Assembly (NCBI GenBank): GCA_035527715.1
Contig: DATKZY010000059.1
Coordinates: forward strand, 1 to 27,392
Length of the DNA: 27,392 nucleotides
Reading direction: 5' to 3'
DNA from: DSUN01 sp035527715
Lineage (GTDB): Bacteria > Planctomycetota > PUPC01 > DSUN01
Part shown: positions 1-8,529 of the stretch, in pieces
How the letters are laid out: every line of letters starts with the position of its first letter
Position numbering within the stretch: position 1 is the stretch's first letter
Position numbers and translations under genes: made by a program
The notes under the pieces: model-generated
What the model saw: the letters and a program-made list of their open reading frames with translations, nothing else
Told to the model about the DNA's origin: nothing
Database searches by the model: none

Positions 1-2
1 GC

Positions 3-2300
<2,298 letters not shown>

Positions 2301-2307
2301 CAGGGAA

Positions 2308-2437
2308 AAGGACCACAAGAACCACAGGGACCACAAGGGCCATTGGGGCCGCCGGCAAGGCAGCGCCTGGCCCGCGAAATCATGGCCCGTGCCTATGCCC
2401 TGGGTCCTTGTCGTCCTTGTGGTCCTTGGGGGTCCCT
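2308..2437. repeat. Inverted pair of 9-bp tandem repeats after hppA
   Basis: Just after the hppA stop lie three 9-mers (GACCACAAG, AACCACAGG, GACCACAAG; 2311-2337). The complementary set GTCCTTGTC, GTCCTTGTG, GTCCTTGGG follows at 2404-2430, giving a large imperfect hairpin with a loop of about 65 nt. A further complementary segment, GGGACCCCAAGGACC, sits at 2614-2628 and matches 2421-2436. It may work as a transcript end for hppA, but there is no T tract. I see no gene in the rest of 2301-2706 apart from the promoter at 2630-2658. Confidence 0.7.
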
Positions 2438-2629
2438 TGGCCTTGGCCTCTCCCCCACCCCTTCGGGCCCGGCCCGCTTCTCGGGCGCGGTGCTCCAGCC
2501 GCGCGCGGGTCATGCGCTCCCGCAGGCCGCCCTCCTCAGCAAATGCTCTCTTCTTCTGGCCCCTCCTCGCCGAGGGCCATCCCCTCGCCAGCAGTAACTT
2601 TCGATTCTTCCGAGGGACCCCAAGGACCA

Positions 2630-2658
2630 TTGACACCAGGAAAGCAAATGCCTATGAT
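2630..2658 (+). promoter_or_regulatory. Sigma70-type promoter for the endonuclease-like gene
   Basis: TTGACA at 2630-2635, exactly 17 nt, then TATGAT at 2653-2658: five to six matches of six in both boxes. The predicted transcript start is near 2665, leaving a leader of about 40 nt before the ATG at 2707, with GGGAGAG (about 2690) as ribosome site. Such a match is unlikely by chance in DNA this GC-rich. Confidence 0.7.
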
Positions 2659-2706
2659 ACAAGCGTCCGGCGACGCGGAGGGGGCCGTCCGGGAGAGCGA
2701 AGCGAC

Positions 2707-3618
2707 ATGAGCACAATGCGTGGCCCCGTCGACCTTCCATTGGCCGCTTTCCTGATCCTTCGGAACGTGTTCTTTGGCGCGGGCGCAAGCCCCAAGCCCT
2801 ATCGGCTACGGGACAAGCGCAACACGCAAGACGACCCATTCGACGAACACGTTCACAAGCTGCTCTCCCGGGACCTCCCGAGCGACGTGCAGTGCGTGAG
2901 GGCGCCCGGCCCGTTGATCACGCCGGACATGGTGGTCCTGCGCCCGGAGGCCTGCCGGGGGGCCGAGCGAGCGCTTCTGGCCTCCGAGCCGAGCCGCATC
3001 GTGGCACTCGAGGTAAAGAAGCTGGAGCGGGCGCGAACTGGCACCGTCGCACGGGCCTCGGGCATGGACTACAACACGACTCCACCGTGTGGCACCGTAC
3101 GGGTCTACGATGCCGCCGGGCACCCGCTCGACATCCGGGGCTTCTACCTTTTCGTGTGCCAGGAAGCGGACGCAGAGAAGCCAGGGCAATTCCGCCTAAC
3201 GGCGCTTGCCCTGTGCGATGGGAACCTGCTGAACACTGACTTCGACTACTACCTGTCAATCGTTGGGCAGAGAACCAAACAAGTGGGTCTGGGTACCTAC
3301 GGTAACGGGGCAAACCGCGTACGCCCGATGCTCATCTTCGCCAATCCCCTCGGCGCGGCCCAACTCGACAGGAACGTCACGCTGGTACATAGCAGGAGCG
3401 ACCTGGAGACGCAGGTTCCCGGATTGGCCTGTGTCGGTGTGCTCCGCCGGTCGACGCTTGGGGGCGGAACCAGCCTGTTCCACTGCTACCGCATGAACGA
3501 CGATGTGGCTCCAGGGCACAGCTCCTTTGACGTGACCAACCCCTTTCCCACCCCGGAACGGGTCGAGGCCACTCAGCCACGCGGGCGATTCCGCGTGGAC
3601 GTGGAGCCGGGGAGTTGA
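2707..3618 (+). CDS. Putative type II restriction endonuclease (PD-(D/E)xK type)
   Basis: 303-residue soluble protein with no membrane segment or signal peptide. ITPDMVVL (P73-D74) is followed 28 residues later by VALEVKK (E102-x-K104), the spacing and hydrophobic setting of a PD-(D/E)xK nuclease core. Other stretches, DYNTTPPCGTVRVY (121-134) and FYLFVCQE, look like conserved parts of a restriction enzyme fold, but I cannot assign a named family. The start ATG at 2707 follows a GGGAGAG ribosome site and lies downstream of a strong promoter; the open frame reaches back to 2245 but would then overlap hppA. The neighbour 6 nt away, convergent, is a DNA methyltransferase, so the natural reading is the R gene of an R-M pair. 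Base composition is less GC-rich than hppA, in line with transfer. Function is inferred from motif plus context; it could be another nuclease type. Confidence 0.7.
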   Translation: MSTMRGPVDLPLAAFLILRNVFFGAGASPKPYRLRDKRNTQDDPFDEHVHKLLSRDLPSDVQCVRAPGPLITPDMVVLRPEACRGAERALLASEPSRIVALEVKKLERARTGTVARASGMDYNTTPPCGTVRVYDAAGHPLDIRGFYLFVCQEADAEKPGQFRLTALALCDGNLLNTDFDYYLSIVGQRTKQVGLGTYGNGANRVRPMLIFANPLGAAQLDRNVTLVHSRSDLETQVPGLACVGVLRRSTLGGGTSLFHCYRMNDDVAPGHSSFDVTNPFPTPERVEATQPRGRFRVDVEPGS

Positions 3619-3624
3619 GACTTC

Positions 3625-6111
3625 TCACCAGAGCGCGAGCTGCTTGGCCACCTCGCCCGCCGGCGGTACGGCAGGTGTTTGCTGCTCGTGGAGGTCGCCG
3701 ATGGCCTCCTCGACGGGCGGCTCGAGCGCCGAGAGGCGGCGAAGGGCCTCTGCCGCCAGCGGCAGCCAGGAGAGACGCTTGATAATCTGCGCCGCGAGCA
3801 CGACCCGCACGTCGTTGCGGCTGAGCGACCTCCCCCGGGCGTTGAGGCGAGCAATCTGGCCTGCGGCCTCCGCGCGCGCCGCCTCAAGGAGCAGACCCAC
3901 ATCCTCCGGCCGCATCGCCACGCTCTCCCGCTTGCGGCACACCAAGATCACGTCGAGGTCTATTGGCTCCTTCGCCTGGTTCTTCGGCGCGGCGACGGCC
4001 ATTTCAGCCTTGATCGGGTGGGTGGCGACGATGGCGAATCCCGCTCTCAGTGTCGCTTCGAGGACGGAGCGCCAGCCCTCCGCACGCGAGTGATGGTAGG
4101 TGAACACGAGCAAGCCGTCGCGGCGGAGCACCCTGTGGCACTCGCGCCACACGCCGCAAAGCCGCTCGGTGAACACCGCGACATCGGTCTGCTGCACCTC
4201 TGCCGCCGAGCGGGTCGTTTCCGCCGCCTGGCCCCCGGTGCTGCCCAGAACGTGGCGCTGCCAAACATGGAAGAAGTCAGCCAGTTGGGAGTAGTGGACG
4301 TTGTCGAAGAACGGCGGGTCGGTCACTACGGCATCCACGCTCTCTGTGGCGATATCGGTGTGTGCGGAATCGCCGCATGAGAGATAGAGCGCCTTCCGCT
4401 CCCCAAACTCCGCGAAGGTGGACACTGCATCATGCCCCAGCGGGCACGATAGGCCATAGACCTTGTCGCTGATGCTCTTGCCGTTCTTCCGGATCACGAG
4501 AAGCTCGAAGGGGTTCTCCGCATAGTCGAGGGCGCGGAGCAGGCGCGACTCGAAAAGGGTGGAGAAGGAGCCGGAACTCCTGGGCGTGCCCCAGGGGTTG
4601 GCCTCCAGAGGGGTCCGCTCGGGCTTGAGGATGTGGTGGGAGAACATGTGCCGCACGGCGCCCGTGCCCTCCCCCTTGAACGAGGCGAAGAGGTTGTTGA
4701 ACTCCAGCACGCCGGAGAACAGGCAGGTGAAGAGCTCACGGAGGTCGGCATCCGGGATGGCGCGAATGCTCTCGGCCAAGTGGCCTAGACAGAGAAGTTG
4801 GCGGCTGTTGAACATCTCGTGCCAGTGAGTGTAGCAGTAGTTGAGCACCTGGTCCGTGTTGTAGCCCGGCTCGATCCGAACGACGGGGAAGGCCCGCGCG
4901 TGCCGGGTGAGAGCGCGGCGGGCCTCCTCGTAGAGCGACTGGTCAAATCCATCTGCCGGCAGGTACTCCTTGCGCCCGTTGGGCAGGAGCACCATCTTAG
5001 CGTAGAGGCGGTGCTCTGGGGGTGCGCCGCCCTTCTGCACGGCCTTGGCGATGGGGAATCTCTCGCGGCAGGTCGGGCACGTGGCTCTCGCGCCCTGCGC
5101 CGGCCCGGACTGAGGGTTGTATGAATGCTGGCAGGCGGGACAAGTCGCCCGCCCGGCCCCACGCTGCAGCGCGTTGATCGCGCCGCACTGAGGGCAAAGC
5201 GCCCGGGCCTCATCCCGGCGGGCCGGAGCGAAGTGCTGCATGAAGACCCGCGACGAGAATAGCTCTACTTGCGCGCCGCACGCGGGGCACGGGACCCACT
5301 TCACCCAGAAGTAGTACAGCACGTCCGCCATCTCCCCGCTAGACAGCCTCGCTCGATAGAAGCGTCGGATCGCCGGGGCCACGCGGCGCTCAAGCTCCCG
5401 GAACGTCTCTATCACCTTCCCGCGCGAGTGGCTGCGCAGGGCGTTGCGCACGATGAAATGGGCCACGGGATTGATGTCGCGCCCGATCGCGCGAGCGCCA
5501 AGCTTGAGCGCTTCGCCGACCGTGGTGCCGCTCCCCATGAACGGGTCGAAGACCACCGCGCCCGGCAACCGCGACGGCTGGTAGAACATCTGGAGGACGT
5601 TCGACCCCCTCGGGGCAAACGTGCCAAGAAGTATCGCGCGGAACACCGAGCCGAGGCGCTGCGCCCACCACTTGTGGATGTGGTAGATGGGCCGATTCAG
5701 CTCCTTGCGCCAGCTCTCGAGCTCGGCCACCTCGCTGAGGTCCTCGAAGGGAAACTCGGGATCCTCGATGGCGCGCGTGCCGGCGAAGGCAAGGACCGTA
5801 GCTCCATAGGGTGCATCGGCCTCGCCCACCGAGTCCGCCAGCGCAGCTTGAAGGCACTTGGCCGCGCGGGACGGGGCAGCCGAGATTGCCTTCTGCCAGC
5901 CGGGCGGCACGCGCCCTGCCAAGAGGAAAAGCTCTTCGACCTCGATCTTCAGAGCCTTCGCAACCCTCCGTACCAGGGCGTCCGATGGCGGCACTACTCC
6001 TCGCTCCACCCGCGATAGGTATGATGGGCTCGCCTGAGTCATCTCGGCAAGTTTGCGCAGGGACAGCCCGACACGTCGCCGAAAGCATCGGATGTGCTCT
6101 CCTATGTTCAT
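3625..6111 (-). CDS. XRE-HTH / DUF1156-like DNA methyltransferase fusion
   Basis: 828-residue protein. Residues 1-65 are an XRE-type helix-turn-helix (IGEHIRCFRRRVGLSLRKLA, then SYLSRVERG). A DNA methylase follows: RPIYHIHKWWAQRLGSVFRA (141-160), typical of DUF1156/COG1743 methylases; motif I FDPFMGSGTT (188-197) for AdoMet; GRDINP (210-215); and catalytic motif IV TDPPFFDNV (597-605). Between motifs I and IV are four CxxC knuckles (275, 306, 324, 345), likely zinc ribbons, and a conserved THWHEMFNSRQLL segment. The order motif I, long insert, motif IV resembles alpha-class amino-methyltransferases; the target is probably adenine N6 or cytosine N4, and the recognition sequence is unknown. It presumably protects the host from the convergent endonuclease-like gene. 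The HTH suggests it also binds its own promoter, which carries an inverted repeat. The ATG at 6111 lies 6 nt after the -10 box, so the mRNA should be leaderless. Confidence 0.9.
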   Translation of the reverse strand: MNIGEHIRCFRRRVGLSLRKLAEMTQASPSYLSRVERGVVPPSDALVRRVAKALKIEVEELFLLAGRVPPGWQKAISAAPSRAAKCLQAALADSVGEADAPYGATVLAFAGTRAIEDPEFPFEDLSEVAELESWRKELNRPIYHIHKWWAQRLGSVFRAILLGTFAPRGSNVLQMFYQPSRLPGAVVFDPFMGSGTTVGEALKLGARAIGRDINPVAHFIVRNALRSHSRGKVIETFRELERRVAPAIRRFYRARLSSGEMADVLYYFWVKWVPCPACGAQVELFSSRVFMQHFAPARRDEARALCPQCGAINALQRGAGRATCPACQHSYNPQSGPAQGARATCPTCRERFPIAKAVQKGGAPPEHRLYAKMVLLPNGRKEYLPADGFDQSLYEEARRALTRHARAFPVVRIEPGYNTDQVLNYCYTHWHEMFNSRQLLCLGHLAESIRAIPDADLRELFTCLFSGVLEFNNLFASFKGEGTGAVRHMFSHHILKPERTPLEANPWGTPRSSGSFSTLFESRLLRALDYAENPFELLVIRKNGKSISDKVYGLSCPLGHDAVSTFAEFGERKALYLSCGDSAHTDIATESVDAVVTDPPFFDNVHYSQLADFFHVWQRHVLGSTGGQAAETTRSAAEVQQTDVAVFTERLCGVWRECHRVLRRDGLLVFTYHHSRAEGWRSVLEATLRAGFAIVATHPIKAEMAVAAPKNQAKEPIDLDVILVCRKRESVAMRPEDVGLLLEAARAEAAGQIARLNARGRSLSRNDVRVVLAAQIIKRLSWLPLAAEALRRLSALEPPVEEAIGDLHEQQTPAVPPAGEVAKQLALW

Positions 6112-6117
6112 GCCAGC

Positions 6118-6147
6118 ATACTACCGCATGTTGACTCTTTTGTCAAC
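6118..6147 (-). promoter_or_regulatory. Leaderless promoter and operator-like palindrome of the methyltransferase gene
   Basis: On the minus strand TTGACA (6141-6146), 17 nt, TAGTAT (6118-6123), then 6 nt to the ATG at 6111. Transcription would begin at or next to the start codon. A perfect inverted repeat GTTGAC-N6-GTCAAC (6130-6147) covers the -35 box and part of the spacer. This is where a repressor would block RNA polymerase; the HTH at the protein's own N-terminus is the obvious candidate. Confidence 0.72.
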
Positions 6148-6221
6148 GCTGGCGGAGTTGGCAGATCCCGTTCCCCAGCTACCGTGCTCGGGACTTTGGC
6201 CCGTCTGTCTGCGGCTGGTGA

Positions 6222-6440
6222 AGCAACGCCAAGGGCTTCATCGAGGAAGGGGACCTCGACGGGAAGGGCTCGGCCAACCACAAAGCCGCCGTCGTCGGCG
6301 ACACCGTGGGCGACCCCTTCAAGGACACCAGTGGCCCCTCGTTGAACATCCTCATCAAGCTCATGAGCATGGTCAGCGTCGTCTTTGCCGGCGTCACCGT
6401 GAGATACGCCGCCGCCGACGCCAAGTGGCTGAGGATGTGG
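6222..6440 (+). pseudogene. Degraded duplicate of the hppA 3' end
   Basis: Aligns without gaps, at a constant offset of 4140 nt, with the last part of the hppA gene at 2082-2300. By my count 2121-2270 matches 6261-6410 at 143 of 150 positions, while the 42 nt before it match at only about 26 of 42. The frame reads NAKGFIEEGDLDGKGS, then GDTVGDPFKDTSGPS and the last helix. It is broken: a TGA (6219-6221) sits where hppA has the Trp codon of AWDNAK, there is no upstream gene body, and the hppA stop TAG corresponds to TGG (6438-6440), so the frame runs on to about 6557. It is either a remnant of a second hppA gene or a target duplication made when the upstream module inserted. Confidence 0.88.
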
Positions 6441-6446
6441 GCCGAA

Positions 6447-6575
6447 AGGGACAGAAGGGACTCAAGGGACATAAGGGACAAGAAGAGCCAAGAGGCGTGG
6501 CAGTGCTATGCTTCGCCGCCTGTGTTCTTCGTCCCTTGTGTCCCTTTTGTCCCTTGAGTCCCTTTTGTCCCTTTT
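6447..6575. repeat. Inverted pair of 9-bp tandem repeats (AGGGACNNN / GTCCCTTNN)
   Basis: Four 9-bp units beginning AGGGAC (6447-6482) are followed after about 48 nt by five complementary units GTCCCTTNN (6531-6575). Together they would fold into a long hairpin. The architecture equals that after the intact hppA copy, although the 9-mers differ in sequence. The rest of 6112-6620 holds the methyltransferase promoter and the hppA remnant; about 45 nt at 6576-6620 show nothing recognisable. Confidence 0.75.
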
Positions 6576-6620
6576 CCTGCGCCCCATTGTAGCCCCGCCG
6601 CCTCGGTTGGGCAATGTCGC

Positions 6621-7937
6621 CTACCGCGGATAGATCGCCTTCCCCACTGGAATGCCGCGGGCGTAGGCACGCAGGTCGGGCAGGTGGGAACGCCGCATCG
6701 AGAGCTGCTCGAAGAGGAGGATGTAGAAGAGCAACAGGCTGTCCTCCCCCGCCTCGAGGCACGCGAGACGCCGCACCCGCCGCTCGTCGAGGGTGTCGGG
6801 CCACTGCGGCGGGGCGAGGAGGCCCGGCTCCCGAAAGATGATCCCGCGGTCGAGCAGGCACACGCAGTCGAGGCAGCGGAACGCAGGGGCGTCGCCGTCC
6901 AGCTCCTGAAGGGTCTGGAGGGTCTGGTGAGGGCTGACGGAGTCCACGCTGAAGACGGCGGTGAAGGCGGGCGGGTTGGGCGCGTGCCGCGGCTCGTCGG
7001 GGCGGCCGACGGGGCGGAAGAAGCACGTGGGCCGCAGGGCCTTCACCTGGCGCAGGCTGTCCACCGCCTCGGCCAACTCGCCACGGCGCAGCAGGGGCTT
7101 GAGCTCGATGGCCGCGTAGACGCTCTCGGCGGCGACGACGACCGAGTCCTCGGCGTCGAGGAGCACGGGTGCGGCGGCGTCGTAGACCAGGATGTCCACC
7201 TGGGGGCTGGATTCCTGGCTCTCGGCGTAGACTTCGCCGCGGGCGAGGCGATAGCGGTCGGGCAGGAGGCGTCGGAGGAAGGCGCGGACGATGGCCTCGC
7301 GGCGGCCGCCCTTGTCGGCGGGGTGGCGTCCGCCGCTCACGCTCTCGATCTGGGCGCGCAGCTCGCGGCTGAGGGCGCGGAAGCGGTGGTAGAGGTTGAC
7401 CTGGGGGGGCGTTTGGCCGCCGGGCCTGGCGCGCCGGGGTGGGGCGGGCGGCTCGGGCTGGCGCGGCGTGCCCTCCCCTGCTGCCGCGGCGGCCTGGGCG
7501 CGGAGGCGTTCGTAGCGGGCGCGCACGCGAGCCAGGTCGGGCGCGACGAGGCGGAACGCCTGCTCGCGCTTGCGGTTGTTCCAGGCGAGCACCTCGGCGG
7601 CGACGAGGACGGCGGCGACGTGGCTGGCGAAGGGGGCGTCGCAGGGGGGCCAGTGGAGCGACTCGCACACGAAGCGCCCGAGGCCCTCGCGGGCGGCGCC
7701 CGCGCGGATCTTCGCGGGCAGGCACTCGAGGAGCACCCACTCGCGGGGCGCCATCCAGGCGAGGAGGGCCTCGAGCTCCTCGCGGCTCACGAGCCGGCCT
7801 TTGGGGGCGTGGGACTGGCCGCGGGTGCCCGTGCGGCGGATGGCCAGGTTGCCCAACGCGTCGGCCCGCCACCAGAACTCGGCGGCCCGGCCGCCCAGGG
7901 TGCGCCCCGTCACAAAGTCCGCCGCCTCCGCGCGCAT
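6621..7937 (-). CDS. DUF6602-like protein, possible nuclease
   Basis: 438-residue soluble protein. The N-terminal half (1-150) is unrecognised and includes a segment EVLAWNNRKREQAF; a Pro/Arg-rich linker (about 155-178) follows. The C-terminal half looks like DUF6602: RREAIVRAFLRRLLPDRYRL (212-231), GEVYAESQESSPQVDILVYD (234-253), then ESVYAAIELKP (271-281). D248 plus E278-x-K280 form a PD-(D/E)xK-like set, so DNA cleavage is possible, but no activity is known to me for this family. The start is the ATG at 7937 because AAGGAG stands 6 nt before it; an in-frame GTG at 7955 has no such site. It lies just outside the duplicated hppA tail that bounds the endonuclease/methyltransferase module, so it may be part of the same defence cluster or only a neighbour. 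Confidence 0.72.
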   Translation of the reverse strand: MRAEAADFVTGRTLGGRAAEFWWRADALGNLAIRRTGTRGQSHAPKGRLVSREELEALLAWMAPREWVLLECLPAKIRAGAAREGLGRFVCESLHWPPCDAPFASHVAAVLVAAEVLAWNNRKREQAFRLVAPDLARVRARYERLRAQAAAAAGEGTPRQPEPPAPPRRARPGGQTPPQVNLYHRFRALSRELRAQIESVSGGRHPADKGGRREAIVRAFLRRLLPDRYRLARGEVYAESQESSPQVDILVYDAAAPVLLDAEDSVVVAAESVYAAIELKPLLRRGELAEAVDSLRQVKALRPTCFFRPVGRPDEPRHAPNPPAFTAVFSVDSVSPHQTLQTLQELDGDAPAFRCLDCVCLLDRGIIFREPGLLAPPQWPDTLDERRVRRLACLEAGEDSLLLFYILLFEQLSMRRSHLPDLRAYARGIPVGKAIYPR

Positions 7938-7955
7938 GGCCAACTCCTTATGCAC

Positions 7956-7984
7956 TGGACAGCAGGGGGCGATTGCGCTAGAGT
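7956..7984 (+). promoter_or_regulatory. Probable promoter of rsfS
   Basis: TGGACA (7956-7961), 17 nt, TAGAGT (7979-7984), giving a start near 7991 and a leader of about 26 nt before the rsfS ATG at 8017. The -10 lies in the odd palindrome CTAGAGTCTAG (7978-7988). The match is moderate; only the position and spacing support it. Confidence 0.4.
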
Positions 7985-8016
7985 CTAGGCCGCGCGGACG
8001 CCATCAGCCCCGACGG

Positions 8017-8376
8017 ATGAGGAGAAGCGCCCTGAGCCCTGAAGACCTCGCCATCGCCTGTGCCCGCCTGTGCGACGAGATGAAGGCCGAGGACATCCTC
8101 ATCCTGGATGTCCGGAAACTCACGCAGATCACCGACTATTTTCTGCTGTGCTCGGCGGCGAGCGAACGGCAACTCAAGGCCATCGCCGACCGCATCCACC
8201 GCGACCTCAAGGCCCAGGGCGTCACTTGCCTCGGCATCGAGGGCGAGGCCGTCGGCGGATGGGTGCTCGTGGACTACGTGGACGTGGTGGTGCACCTCTT
8301 CAGCCGCGAGGCCCGCGACTTCTACGCCCTCGAAATGCTCTGGGGCGACGCGCCCAAGGCGGATTGGCAGCCGTAG
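8017..8376 (+). CDS. rsfS: Ribosomal silencing factor RsfS
   Basis: 119 residues, the usual RsfS (Iojap/DUF143) length. The family core is present in order: KAEDILILDVRKLTQITDYF, then LLCSAASERQLKAIADRIH, GEAVGGWVLVDYVDVVVHLF and YALEMLWGDAPK at the C-terminus. RsfS binds ribosomal protein uL14 on the large subunit and blocks joining of the small subunit when nutrients are short. The ATG at 8017 gives the standard N-terminus; the open frame extends upstream to 7570 but this overlaps the divergent gene. No good Shine-Dalgarno sequence is seen. argS follows 153 nt downstream with its own promoter. Confidence 0.95.
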   Translation: MRRSALSPEDLAIACARLCDEMKAEDILILDVRKLTQITDYFLLCSAASERQLKAIADRIHRDLKAQGVTCLGIEGEAVGGWVLVDYVDVVVHLFSREARDFYALEMLWGDAPKADWQP

Positions 8377-8474
8377 CGTCCCCCCTCGTCGCCTCGGCTC
8401 ACCCACCGAATGCGCTGCCAGCCTACTCATCCGCGCGCCGCCTGTCAAGGGCGGGGCGCACACGTCCCAGGCGC

Positions 8475-8502
8475 TTGCAAAGAATCAGCGCTTCGGGATA
8501 AT
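8475..8502 (+). promoter_or_regulatory. Probable promoter of argS
   Basis: TTGCAA (8475-8480), 16 nt, GATAAT (8497-8502). Start expected near 8509, about 20 nt before the argS ATG at 8530, with TTGGAG (about 8516-8521) as ribosome site. The spacing from promoter to start is tight and consistent. Confidence 0.5.
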
Positions 8503-8529
8503 AGTGAGATTGCCATTGGAGTCGGCCCG

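Noticed and set aside
6150..6222. tRNA gene or integrase attachment site at the right end of the module
   Set aside because: No tRNA-like cloverleaf and no integrase gene is present in the window.
6447..6575. Possible CRISPR array
   Set aside because: The units are only 9 bp, with no spacers of constant length and inverted second half; no cas genes nearby.
6394..7872. 492-codon minus-strand open frame rich in Arg and Pro
   Set aside because: Shifted reading of the DUF6602-like gene that continues through the 9-bp repeats.
7938..7955. Upstream GTG start for the DUF6602-like gene
   Set aside because: AAGGAG lies inside this extension, 6 nt before the ATG at 7937, so the ATG is the better start.
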